7,527 bases of DNA. It comes from Bacteroidales bacterium (GTDB lineage: Bacteria; Bacteroidota; Bacteroidia; Bacteroidales; B18-G4). The position numbers were made by a program, and so were the translations under genes. Location: assembly GCA_023132505.1 (NCBI GenBank), contig JAGLYE010000071.1:1-7527 (forward strand), given 5' to 3'. Of this stretch, positions 1 through 6,746 are shown in pieces. The notes under the pieces were generated by a model. That model ran no database searches. It was not told the origin of the DNA and saw only the letters and a list, made by a program, of their open reading frames with translations. The stretch's first letter is position 1. Each line of letters begins with the position of its first letter.

Positions 1-577
1 CCTTTTCAGCAGGTGCTTCGGCTTTTACTTCTTCTTCAGGAGCTGCTTCGGCTTTCACGTCTTCGCCGGCTTCAGCTGCAATCTCTTCCTTGGCAGCTTC
101 TACCTGTTTTTCAACAGCGGCTGCACGCTTGGCTGTAATTTCTTTTGCGCGATTTTCTTTTACAAGTTTTTCAATTTCAAAAGCTTTTTTATCGGCGTCT
201 TTTTTGGCAAGTTCGCTTTCTTTGACCTTGCTTTCGATCTTTGCTTCTTTATCGCTCAGCCATGCCTGGAATTTGGCTTCGGCCTGTTCTTCGGTGAGCG
301 CACCCTTTGTTACACCTTTCAGGAGGTGGTTTTTGTACATAACACCTTTATAGGATAAAATGGTCCTTACAGTGTCGGTAGGCTGTGCGCCTGTTTGGAG
401 CCAGTACAGGGCTCTGTCGAAATTAAGCTGGATGTCGGCCGGTTGGGTGATAGGATTGTAAGTGCCAATCTTTTCAATGAATTTTCCATCTCGTGGTGCA
501 CGACCATCCGCTATGACGATATGGTAAAAAGGCTTTGCCTTCCTGCCTCGTCTCTGCAATCTGATTTTTGTTGGCAT
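1..577 (-). CDS. rpsP: 30S ribosomal protein S16, 3' end cut by the window edge
   Basis: Structural protein of the small ribosomal subunit that binds 16S rRNA and helps 30S assembly. Reading the minus strand from the ATG at 577 gives the S16 signature at once: [13 protein letters not shown], then [26 protein letters not shown] and the [18 protein letters not shown] segment, all at the usual spacing within the first 80 residues. In total 192 codons are visible without a stop. Classical S16 is about 80-90 residues; here a lysine/alanine/glutamate-rich extension of more than 100 residues follows, containing '[18 protein letters not shown]' and ending in VKAEA-type repeats. From recall, long S16 tails are common in Bacteroidota, so this is normal for the phylum. 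The leader is A/T-rich with no Shine-Dalgarno sequence. The hypothetical gene at 675-1031 lies 97 bp upstream on the same strand and could be co-transcribed. The family call is nearly certain; the true C-terminus is not visible. Confidence 0.97.
   Translation of the reverse strand, partial: MPTKIRLQRRGRKAKPFYHIVIADGRAPRDGKFIEKIGTYNPITQPADIQLNFDRALYWLQTGAQPTDTVRTILSYKGVMYKNHLLKGVTKGALTEEQAEAKFQAWLSDKEAKIESKVKESELAKKDADKKAFEIEKLVKENRAKEITAKRAAAVEKQVEAAKEEIAAEAGEDVKAEAAPEEEVKAEAPAEK
2..58 (-). repeat. 30-bp in-frame repeat coding the VKAEA tail of S16
   Basis: On the minus strand two consecutive 10-codon units start at 58 and at 28. They encode [10 protein letters not shown] and VKAEAPAEK (the second cut by the edge). 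The codons GCC GAA GCA are identical in both units and the valine codon differs (GTG, GTA). This looks like a small in-gene tandem duplication that lengthens the acidic tail; further copies may lie outside the window. Confidence 0.55.
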
Positions 578-626
578 AATAAATTGATTATGATTTTTTA
601 ATGAATAAATCCCAATTTTGGGGGTG

Positions 627-634
627 CAAATATC
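627..634 (-). promoter_or_regulatory. possible -7 box of an rpsP promoter
   Basis: Read on the minus strand this is GATATTTG, matching the Bacteroidota -7 consensus TAnnTTTG at five of six fixed positions. It lies 49 bp upstream of the rpsP start codon. The T-rich stretch about 22 bp upstream starts with TTC rather than the expected TTG -33 element, so the -33 match is poor. Such boxes are frequent by chance in A/T-rich spacers. Confidence 0.35.
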
Positions 635-674
635 CGGATATATTTTGGAATAAAAAAGAAATGGATGGATTATT

Positions 675-1031
675 TTACAGCCAGTTAATCCTTAGCATCA
701 ACGGCTCAAGGTCAATGCTTTTTTCGGTGGCCAGCCTGATCACTTCAGTTTTAGCTTCTTCAAAAATCACTTTGTGCCTCTCCATTTCCATTTTCCAGAC
801 ATCCTCCACTTTCATTTTTAACTCCTTATCGCCTCTGATGTAATCCCATGCTAACCATGCATTATTGAAAGAGGCCAGGATGCTGAAACATTCATCATCA
901 GCTCGCTGCACCCTCTTGAGGATCTCTTCCCGGCTTTCCTGGAGTGGAATGTCTGCTGTAGTCAGGTACTCCGCAAAAACCCGGTTGAGGTCTGCAATGG
1001 TTTCCAGTTTGTTGTCTCTTGAAAATTCCAT
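675..1031 (-). CDS. uncharacterised 118-residue helical cytoplasmic protein
   Basis: I do not recognise this protein. The reading frame is intact and ends 97 bp before rpsP on the same strand. The sequence ([16 protein letters not shown]... ending RINWL) is rich in K, E, R, D, L and A, has no signal peptide or membrane segment, and looks helical throughout. Notable stretches are an aromatic patch [13 protein letters not shown] at about 55-67 and a long charged helix rich in E, K, M, V at about 68-104. The frame could start 13 codons earlier at 1070 (MFHKDQYLC...), but that stretch holds a perfect TAnnTTTG box, so the start at 1031 is preferred. Its place between rpsP and dnaE does not indicate a function. 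It could be a lineage-specific DUF. Being a gene is likely from its length, codon-like composition and placement; function is unknown. Confidence 0.7.
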   Translation of the reverse strand: MEFSRDNKLETIADLNRVFAEYLTTADIPLQESREEILKRVQRADDECFSILASFNNAWLAWDYIRGDKELKMKVEDVWKMEMERHKVIFEEAKTEVIRLATEKSIDLEPLMLRINWL

Positions 1032-1044
1032 GAATGATTTTTTA

Positions 1045-1052
1045 CAAAGATA
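1045..1052 (-). promoter_or_regulatory. -7 box for the 118-residue gene
   Basis: Minus-strand TATCTTTG is an exact match to the Bacteroidota -7 consensus TAnnTTTG. It ends 13 bp before the ATG at 1031, giving a short leader. No good TTG element is visible about 20 bp upstream. Its position inside the longer reading frame argues for translation starting at 1031 and not 1070. Confidence 0.5.
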
Positions 1053-1248
1053 TTGATCTTTATGAAACACCCTTCTGCACGATAAATGCTCTTTTATTAA
1101 GCTACCTGGCTATATATCAAAACATCAATTACTTATGTTTCGGTTGTATTTGTAAAAAACAGAAAATCAGTGTTATACGCCTTGCTCAGGCTGAGTGAAA
1201 CTTTAATTATTTTTTATTAACAATCAACAGTAGCACTTGCTTTTTAGC

Positions 1249-1256
1249 TAATTTTG
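1249..1256 (+). promoter_or_regulatory. -7 box of the dnaE promoter
   Basis: TAATTTTG matches the TAnnTTTG consensus exactly and lies 38 bp before the preferred dnaE ATG, so the leader would be about 30 nt. A -33 TTG at the usual spacing is not visible (the nearest TTG, 1237-1239, is too close). The box lies in the divergent spacer facing away from the box at 1045-1052. Confidence 0.5.
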
Positions 1257-1294
1257 CTGAACAGTTTTTGAGATATTTTGATCCACTCCCGGAT

Positions 1295-4200
1295 ATGCCT
1301 GAATTTACGCATCTTCATGTTCATACCCAGTTCTCCATCCTTGATGGGGCAAGCAAGATAAATGCGCTTTTTGAAAAAGCTGAATCCAATGGGATGAAGG
1401 CCCTGGCCATCACCGATCATGGCAATATGTTCGGGGTTCTACTGTTCATGCAGGCTGCGAAAAAAAAGGGGATCAAACCAATTATAGGCTGTGAGGTTTA
1501 TGTAGCGGCTGAAGGCAGGAAAAAAAAGATTGAGAAAGTTGACCGGAGCGGACATCATCTGATCCTTCTTGCTAAGAACAAACAGGGATACCTGAACCTT
1601 TCGAAACTTAGCTCAAAGGGATATCTGGAAGGTTTTTACTACACACCGCGTATTGATAAGGAACTGTTACGTGAATATCACGAAGGACTGATTGCTTCTT
1701 CTGCATGCCTTGGAGGGGAGATTCCCACTGCTATCAGGAAGTATGGACCTGAAAAAGCAGAAGCTGTGCTGCTTGAATATCTTGAGATCTTTGGGGATGA
1801 TTTTTACCTTGAATTACAAGACCATGGACATCCGGAGCAAAAAATGGTCAATAAGGTGCTCGTAAAACTGGCCGAAAAACACAATGTCAAAGTGATCGCT
1901 ACCAATGACGTGCATTTCATCAATGCAGCTGATTATGATGCTCACAAAATACTTATTTGCCTGAATACCGGCAAAGATCTTGATGATGCATCTTCTATGT
2001 ATTATACCGGGCAGGAATTCTTCAAAACGTCACAGGAAATGGCGAATCTTTTTGCAGAATACCCTATGTCTATTGCCAACACCCAGGATGTTGTAAACAA
2101 GGTGGAGGATTATGAGATCACTACCAGGGAGATTGTCCTGCCGCATTTTCCACTGCCCGAAGGTTTTGATACAGAAGATGATTACCTCAGGCACCTGGCT
2201 TATGAAGGCGCAAAAACTGTATATACCGAGATCACCGGGGAGATCAGCGAACGGCTCGACTTCGAACTTTCTGTGATCAAGGAGATGGGATTTCCCGGTT
2301 ATTTTCTCATTGTGCAGGACTTTATTGCCGAGGCTCGCAGGATGAAGGTGGTTGTAGGTCCCGGAAGGGGTTCTGCAGCCGGTTCCGCTGTTGCATTTTG
2401 CACCGGGATCACCAATATCGACCCTATCAGGTACAATCTGTTGTTTGAACGCTTTCTGAACCCGGAAAGGGTGAGCATGCCTGATATTGACGTTGACTTT
2501 GATGATGAAGGCAGGGAAAAAGTACTCAACTACGTCGCTGATAAATATGGCAGGGATAAGGTTGCGCAGATCGTAACCTTTGGCACCATGGCAGCAAAGA
2601 GCGCCATCCGTGATGTGGCCCGGGTTCTTAAGCTTCCGCTGCCTGATGCTGACAGACTGGCAAAACTTGTGCCGGAGCGGCCCGGAATCACACTTAGTGC
2701 GGCTTATAAAGAAGTGCCGGAGCTGGCAGAGATCAAGAAAAAGGGAAAGGAGCTGGAGAAAAAGACCCTCACATTTGCCGAAACCCTTGAAGGCTCCGCC
2801 AGGCACACAGGCACCCATGCCTGTGGGGTGATCATCGGTCCGAACAAGCTGATCGACCACCTGCCACTGAGCATTGCCAAGGACTCTGATCTTATGGTGA
2901 CTCAGTATGAAGGGAAACTCGTGGAAAGCGTTGGAATGCTCAAGATGGACTTCCTCGGACTGAAAACACTTTCAATCATCAAAGATGCCATCATAAATAT
3001 CAAGATGAGTGAGGGTGTCGAGATAAATATCGATGAGATCCCCCTGGATGATGAACAAACTTTCCAGCTGTATCAGCGGGGCGAGACTATTGGTACCTTC
3101 CAGTTTGAGTCGGAGGGGATGCGTATGCATCTTAAGGAGTTGAAACCCACAGATATTGAGGATCTCATTGCCATGAATGCCCTCTATCGCCCCGGGCCCA
3201 TGCAGTTCATTGAGATTTATATCAAGCGCAAACACGGAAAGGAAAAAGTTGTTTACCCGCATCCCATGCTGGAAGAGCTACTCAAACCCACCTTTGGCAT
3301 TATGGTTTACCAGGAACAGATCATGCAGACTGCTCAGATCATGGCCGGCTTCTCCCTGGGGAAAGCCGATATCCTGCGAAGGGCCATGGGAAAGAAGAAG
3401 ACCGATATTATGCGGGCGCAGAAGGTAGAGTTTGTTGAAGGCGCGCTCAAGAAGAATATTGAAAAGGAAAAAGCTGAAGAGATCTTTGGTTTCATAGAGC
3501 GTTTCGCTGAATATGGGTTTAACCGCTCCCACTCGGCAGCATACTCTGTAATCGCCTACCAGACTGCTTACCTAAAGGCACATTATCCGGCGGAATATAT
3601 GGCTGCTGTGCTAACACATAACCTGAATGATATTAAGAAGATTACCCAGTTCATTGAGGAAAGCAAACGGCAAAATATTGATGTCCTGGGCCCGGATGTC
3701 AATGAAAGTGCTTTTAACTTCACGGTGACAAAGAACGGCATGGTGCGTTTTGGCCTTGGTGCCATCAAAGGGGTCGGTGAAGCCGCGGTGAATGCGATCC
3801 TCGAAGAGAAGAAAGAAAACGGACCCTTTACGAGCATATTTGATATGGCCAAAAGGGTGAGCCTGAAAGCAGTGAACAAGACATGCTTTGAAGCGCTGGC
3901 ATTGGCCGGGGCATTCGACAACTTTGAAGGTACGCACAGGGCGCAATACTTCCACAGGCAAAATTCCGACGACACCATTTTCCTTGAAAAGGTGATCCGT
4001 CATGGCAGCAGTTATCAGGAAAAGAAGAACTCGGCCCAACAATCCCTGTTCGGAGAAGACAGTACAGTGGATATACGGAACCCGGAGATGCCGGAATGTA
4101 ATCCCTATACTAAAATTGAACAACTGCGAAAGGAAAAAGAGGTAACCGGCTTTTATATATCCGGGCACCCCCTGGACGATTTTACCCTGGAGATCGATAA

Positions 4201-4756
4201 TTTCTGCGATACTAACCTGGCAGAACTTTTCAACGAGCCGAAAAAATATTTCAACCGTGTGGTTACCATTGCCGGTATGATAACAGGTGCGCAGGAACGA
4301 ATGACACAGTCAGGCAAACCATATGCTTCTTTTATACTCGAAGACTTCAACGATACCAAGAAGTTCTTTTTGTTCTCGGAGGATTACCTTAAACTGAAGC
4401 ACTTTCTTGTGGAGGGCTTTAATGTACTTGCGCAGGTCAGGGTGCAGTTCAGAAGGGGAAGTCAGGATCAGCTGGAGGTTAAGGTTATCAACCTTAGCCT
4501 GATGGCAGATGCTCTTGAGAAATTTACAAAGAGCATCACCCTGGTGCTGAATACTGAGGATGTGACTGATGCATTGATAAAAAGGCTTAAAAAAATGATC
4601 AAGGCAAAATCAGGAAATTGCCTCATTAAGATCAAGGTAAAGGACCCGGAAAACAAAACAAGCCTTCACATGCAACCGCGCAACAATGCAGTGGATCCTG
4701 CCTATTTTATCAGGGAACTAAAACAACTGCCGGAAATCGAATACAAACTTAACTGA
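1295..4756 (+). CDS. dnaE: DNA polymerase III alpha subunit, replicative polymerase
   Basis: Catalytic subunit of the chromosomal replicase, 1153 residues from the ATG. Domains in order: an N-terminal PHP domain (about 1-270, opening with HLHVHTQFSILDG), the C-family polymerase palm/thumb/fingers (about 270-800), a helix-hairpin-helix region (FGLGAIKGVG near 819-828), a QQSLF beta-clamp motif at 915-919, an OB fold (about 989-1070) and a short C-terminal domain. The catalytic aspartates are D399 and D401 in PDIDVDFDD and D552 in KMDFLGL. All nine PHP metal ligands seem present (H8, H10, D17, H42, E67, H88, C138, D205, H207), as in DnaE proteins with built-in 3'-5' proofreading. The frame also opens at a TTG (1268), but the ATG puts the family motif right at the N-terminus. 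It is followed after 95 bp by trxA on the same strand. Identity is certain; proofreading is inferred. Confidence 0.98.
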   Translation: MPEFTHLHVHTQFSILDGASKINALFEKAESNGMKALAITDHGNMFGVLLFMQAAKKKGIKPIIGCEVYVAAEGRKKKIEKVDRSGHHLILLAKNKQGYLNLSKLSSKGYLEGFYYTPRIDKELLREYHEGLIASSACLGGEIPTAIRKYGPEKAEAVLLEYLEIFGDDFYLELQDHGHPEQKMVNKVLVKLAEKHNVKVIATNDVHFINAADYDAHKILICLNTGKDLDDASSMYYTGQEFFKTSQEMANLFAEYPMSIANTQDVVNKVEDYEITTREIVLPHFPLPEGFDTEDDYLRHLAYEGAKTVYTEITGEISERLDFELSVIKEMGFPGYFLIVQDFIAEARRMKVVVGPGRGSAAGSAVAFCTGITNIDPIRYNLLFERFLNPERVSMPDIDVDFDDEGREKVLNYVADKYGRDKVAQIVTFGTMAAKSAIRDVARVLKLPLPDADRLAKLVPERPGITLSAAYKEVPELAEIKKKGKELEKKTLTFAETLEGSARHTGTHACGVIIGPNKLIDHLPLSIAKDSDLMVTQYEGKLVESVGMLKMDFLGLKTLSIIKDAIINIKMSEGVEINIDEIPLDDEQTFQLYQRGETIGTFQFESEGMRMHLKELKPTDIEDLIAMNALYRPGPMQFIEIYIKRKHGKEKVVYPHPMLEELLKPTFGIMVYQEQIMQTAQIMAGFSLGKADILRRAMGKKKTDIMRAQKVEFVEGALKKNIEKEKAEEIFGFIERFAEYGFNRSHSAAYSVIAYQTAYLKAHYPAEYMAAVLTHNLNDIKKITQFIEESKRQNIDVLGPDVNESAFNFTVTKNGMVRFGLGAIKGVGEAAVNAILEEKKENGPFTSIFDMAKRVSLKAVNKTCFEALALAGAFDNFEGTHRAQYFHRQNSDDTIFLEKVIRHGSSYQEKKNSAQQSLFGEDSTVDIRNPEMPECNPYTKIEQLRKEKEVTGFYISGHPLDDFTLEIDNFCDTNLAELFNEPKKYFNRVVTIAGMITGAQERMTQSGKPYASFILEDFNDTKKFFLFSEDYLKLKHFLVEGFNVLAQVRVQFRRGSQDQLEVKVINLSLMADALEKFTKSITLVLNTEDVTDALIKRLKKMIKAKSGNCLIKIKVKDPENKTSLHMQPRNNAVDPAYFIRELKQLPEIEYKLN

Positions 4757-4806
4757 TAAAGGATTGTTATTATATGAATTGAATAACATTCAAAGAAATA
4801 AAATCT

Positions 4807-4814
4807 TACTTTTG
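4807..4814 (+). promoter_or_regulatory. -7 box of a trxA promoter
   Basis: TACTTTTG is an exact match to TAnnTTTG, 37 bp before the trxA ATG in the 95-bp dnaE-trxA spacer. A TTG at 4779-4781 is somewhat too far upstream (25 bp between) to be a good -33 element. It suggests trxA can be transcribed independently of dnaE. Confidence 0.5.
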
Positions 4815-4851
4815 TAGTTTCAATATTGTTCAACCTTAATAAATTAGAAAA

Positions 4852-5169
4852 ATGGCTTTAGAATTTACCGATGCTAATTTTGAGGAGCTCGTACTCCGGT
4901 CAGATAAACCAGTAATTGTTGATTTTTGGGCTGAATGGTGTGGCCCTTGCCGTATGGTAGGCCCGATCGTGAATCAGCTCGGAGAGGAATACGGAGAAAA
5001 GGCAGTAGTTGGGAAACTTAATGTTGACCAAAATCCCGGCATTACCACGAAATTCGGGATCAGGAACATTCCCACAATTCTTTTCTTTAAAGGTGGGGAG
5101 CAAGTAGATAAACAGGTTGGTGCAGTCCCGAAACAGGTGCTTGAAGGTAAACTTCAGAAGCTTATTTAA
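4852..5169 (+). CDS. trxA: thioredoxin
   Basis: Small cytoplasmic dithiol-disulfide oxidoreductase that reduces protein disulfides and is itself recycled by thioredoxin reductase. The 105-residue protein has the whole classical fold: the active site WCGPC at residues 29-33 within DFWAEWCGPCRM, the buried acidic residue D24, and the cis-proline P74 in RNIPTILFF that packs against the active site. Length and composition are those of a standalone TrxA; there is no signal peptide, so this is not a periplasmic TlpA/ResA-type protein. The leader is A-rich with no Shine-Dalgarno sequence (TAGAAAA directly before ATG). It lies between dnaE and a DUF58 gene, all on one strand, with its own likely promoter in front and a stem-loop 27 bp after the stop codon, so it may be mostly a single-gene transcript. 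Confidence 0.97.
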   Translation: MALEFTDANFEELVLRSDKPVIVDFWAEWCGPCRMVGPIVNQLGEEYGEKAVVGKLNVDQNPGITTKFGIRNIPTILFFKGGEQVDKQVGAVPKQVLEGKLQKLI

Positions 5170-5196
5170 ATATTGATTTGAATTTTAATAGACAGG

Positions 5197-5223
5197 GAGA
5201 CGTACACTTATGTGCGTCTCTTT
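5197..5223 (+). terminator. stem-loop terminator after trxA
   Basis: A 10-bp stem (5197-5206 paired with 5211-5220, GAGACGTACA with TGTGCGTCTC, one G-U pair) closes a 4-nt loop CTTA and is followed by TTT. The stem starts 27 bp after the trxA stop. The T-run is short, as is often so in Bacteroidota. The 3' side of the stem and the T-run read TCTCTTTG (5217-5224), a near match to a -7 box, so terminator and the next gene's promoter may overlap. Confidence 0.7.
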
Positions 5224-5245
5224 GCATACACTGAAACCTCATTGA

Positions 5246-5261
5246 AATGGAATATTCCATT
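5246..5261. repeat. 16-bp perfect palindrome over the DUF58 start codon
   Basis: AATGGAATATTCCATT is identical to its reverse complement and contains the ATG at 5247-5249. It could be an operator or, less likely without a loop, an RNA fold affecting initiation. A chance origin is possible; no second copy was noticed in the window. Confidence 0.45.
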
Positions 5262-6182
5262 GATCATAACAGGCTACAGCAGTTTGCTTCGCTCGAATTT
5301 ATTGCCAGGCAGGTGGTCGAAGGATTCATCACAGGCTTACACAAAAGTCCGTTCCATGGGTTTTCAGTTGAATTTGCCGAGCACAGGCAATATAACAGCG
5401 GTGAGTCAATAAAACATATTGATTGGAAACTTTATGGCAGGACCGATAAGCTTTATGTGAAGCGTTTTGAGGAAGAGACCAACCTTCGCTGCCAGATCAT
5501 TATTGATAATTCCAGCTCCATGTATTTCCCGGTGAAACCGGATATAAGTATCGATAACCCCAATAAGATCACTTTTTCGGTTTATGCTGCCGCCGCAGTG
5601 ATAAACCTCTTGCAGCGACAACGTGATGCAGTTGGCTTAAGCCTGTTTTCCGATAAGATTGAGTTGAGCACCATGGCCCGGTCCACATCGGTACACATGA
5701 AGTACCTCTACTCTGAAATGGAGAAACTGCTGAATCCAATAGCACCCGGCCTCAGGAAACCAACCATGGCATCAGAGGCGATCCATAAGATTGCTGATAC
5801 GATCCATAAGCGTTCGCTGGTGGTGATCTTTAGCGATATGCTTGAACGTGAGGGAAAGCTGGATGAGATGTTTTCTGCATTGCAACATCTGCGGTATAAT
5901 AAACATGAAGTGGTGCTGTTTCACGTACTGGATAAGGATAAAGAAATTGACTTTGATTTTGAAAACCGTCCCTATAAATTCGTCGACATGGAAAGTGGGG
6001 AGGAAATGAGACTGTCGCCACTCGAACTCAGAAAGCAATATGTGGAAAGTGTCGGGGAGTTTATTCATGAACTCAAACTGCGTTGCGGTAAATATATGAT
6101 CGATTTTGTGCCGGCCGATATCAATGCAGGATTCAGACAGATCCTACATCCATACCTGATCAAGCGGGAAAAATTATATTAA
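5247..6182 (+). CDS. DUF58 family protein with a von Willebrand A-like domain
   Basis: A 311-residue soluble protein with no membrane segment. The N-terminal third carries the DUF58 hallmarks: LEFIARQVVEGFITGLHKSP, GFSVEFAEHRQYNSGE and the family motif HIDWKLYGRTDKLYVKRFEEE (central residues D59-W60-K61 and R65). Next comes a vWA-like fold: IIIDNSSSM supplies a DxSxS metal site (D87, S89, S91), T173 in RKPTMAS is a candidate for the conserved threonine, and D197 in VIFSDM is the last metal ligand, so the MIDAS looks intact. Family members often work with MoxR-type AAA+ ATPases as metal-dependent adaptor or chaperone-like factors, but their biochemical role is poorly known. No moxR gene is present here; the neighbours are trxA upstream and a convergent GxxExxY gene downstream. 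The ATG at 5247 is chosen because family similarity starts within 20 residues; it lies inside a 16-bp palindrome. Family call is firm, function is open. Confidence 0.92.
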   Translation: MEYSIDHNRLQQFASLEFIARQVVEGFITGLHKSPFHGFSVEFAEHRQYNSGESIKHIDWKLYGRTDKLYVKRFEEETNLRCQIIIDNSSSMYFPVKPDISIDNPNKITFSVYAAAAVINLLQRQRDAVGLSLFSDKIELSTMARSTSVHMKYLYSEMEKLLNPIAPGLRKPTMASEAIHKIADTIHKRSLVVIFSDMLEREGKLDEMFSALQHLRYNKHEVVLFHVLDKDKEIDFDFENRPYKFVDMESGEEMRLSPLELRKQYVESVGEFIHELKLRCGKYMIDFVPADINAGFRQILHPYLIKREKLY

Positions 6183-6210
6183 TTCAGTTCTTGAAAAAAC
6201 TCATCTTTAC

Positions 6211-6235
6211 TGTGGCCAATGTTTTATTGACCGCA
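6211..6235. terminator. stem-loop between convergent genes, possible terminator
   Basis: TGTGGCCAAT and ATTGACCGCA pair over ten positions with one C/A mismatch and one G-U, around a 5-nt GTTTT loop. It begins 29 bp after the DUF58 stop. There is no T-run on either strand, so it could equally be an RNA-stabilising hairpin. Its location where the DUF58 gene meets the oppositely oriented cassette fits a transcription boundary. Confidence 0.4.
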
Positions 6236-6248
6236 ATTGTCCCCCCAT

Positions 6249-6281
6249 GCCACGGAGACCCGGAGACACAGAGATACACAG
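6249..6281. repeat. left arm of 33-bp inverted repeat, four 8-bp units
   Basis: After a leading G, this arm reads as four consecutive octamers: CCACGGAG, ACCCGGAG, ACACAGAG and ATACACAG. The reverse complement of 6747-6779 aligns with it without gaps at 26 of 33 positions. It lies 43 bp beyond the stop codon of the GxxExxY gene. The degenerate consensus of the units is roughly NCRCAGAG. Confidence 0.8.
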
Positions 6282-6324
6282 TTTGTTGTTTAGCCGGCTG
6301 CATTAGAAATTTCTGTTGACTGTT

Positions 6325-6723
6325 TTACATTACAAACCTTCTAATACCATCTTTTATCAGGACAACATTGAAATTAATCAATAAACCTACTCTGATCCCT
6401 GTCAGTTTAAGATGACTCAGAACTTGTGCTTCCCAAACCGGGTTTACTGTTTCCAGTGCTTTTATTTCACATATAACGCAATTATTAACTAAAATATCCA
6501 ATCTTAATCCCTCATCGAATATTAAGCCGTCATAGGTTATCGGTATGTATGTTTGACGGTCAAACTCTAATCCATTTTTGGAAAGCTCATGGCACAAACA
6601 TATCTCATATATTTTTTCGAGTAAGCCAGGCCCCAGGGACTTATGTACTTTGAAGGCGGCATTAACTATTTGTCCTGTTATCTCATTCAATTCAGGAGGA
6701 ATTTCTCTATAATTTCTTTTCAT
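6325..6723 (-). CDS. GxxExxY family protein, PD-(D/E)XK nuclease-like
   Basis: A 132-residue soluble protein of the GxxExxY family, whose function is not established. The name-giving motif is G33-L-L-E36-K-I-Y39, preceded by the typical helix AAFKVHKSLGPG. A nuclease-like core follows: D76 in LRLDILV, then E86-I-K88 in CVICEIKA, the D...ExK pattern of the PD-(D/E)XK superfamily, and Q100 in EAQVLSHLKLTG at the place of the QxxxY-like helix. The end, GLLINFN...IRRFVM, is the family's usual terminus, so the gene is full length and apparently functional. The start is the only well-placed ATG; its leader is nearly pure A/T (AATAAAAATAAATAAAAA) with no Shine-Dalgarno sequence and no clear TAnnTTTG box. 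It is convergent with the DUF58 gene and framed by inverted repeats. The family is scattered across many phyla, often in several copies per genome, which fits horizontal spread. Nuclease activity is a prediction from the fold motif only. Confidence 0.93.
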   Translation of the reverse strand: MKRNYREIPPELNEITGQIVNAAFKVHKSLGPGLLEKIYEICLCHELSKNGLEFDRQTYIPITYDGLIFDEGLRLDILVNNCVICEIKALETVNPVWEAQVLSHLKLTGIRVGLLINFNVVLIKDGIRRFVM

Positions 6724-6746
6724 TTTTATTTATTTTTATTAGTTTT

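Noticed and set aside
90..353. Plus-strand frame rich in S, A, L and F opposite rpsP
   Set aside because: It is the complement of the lysine/glutamate-rich S16 tail; its composition is explained by that.
601..843. Plus-strand open frame of 80 codons
   Set aside because: It overlaps the opposite-strand 118-residue gene, which has better composition and a promoter box.
1032..1070. Longer start (MFHKDQYLC...) for the 118-residue gene
   Set aside because: The added segment contains an exact TAnnTTTG box read in the same direction, so it is more likely promoter and leader.
1185..1195. CTCAG-g-CTGAG dyad in the divergent spacer as an operator
   Set aside because: Five base pairs around one base is easily due to chance, and no second copy was noticed.
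1268..1294. In-frame TTG start giving dnaE nine more residues
   Set aside because: The ATG at 1295 places the conserved HLHVHT motif at residues 6-11 as usual, and the TTG lies only 11 bp after the -7 box at about the expected transcript start.
2030..2860. Long open frame antisense to dnaE, also one at 3611-4168
   Set aside because: Both lie wholly inside the strongly conserved dnaE coding sequence, have no recognisable domains and look like by-products of its codon use.
4766..4787. GTTATT / AATAAC dyad after dnaE as a terminator
   Set aside because: Only 6-7 A/T pairs, a 10-nt loop and no T-run; too weak to call.
6249..6281. Octamer repeats as a CRISPR array
   Set aside because: The units are contiguous 8-mers without spacers and no cas genes are present.
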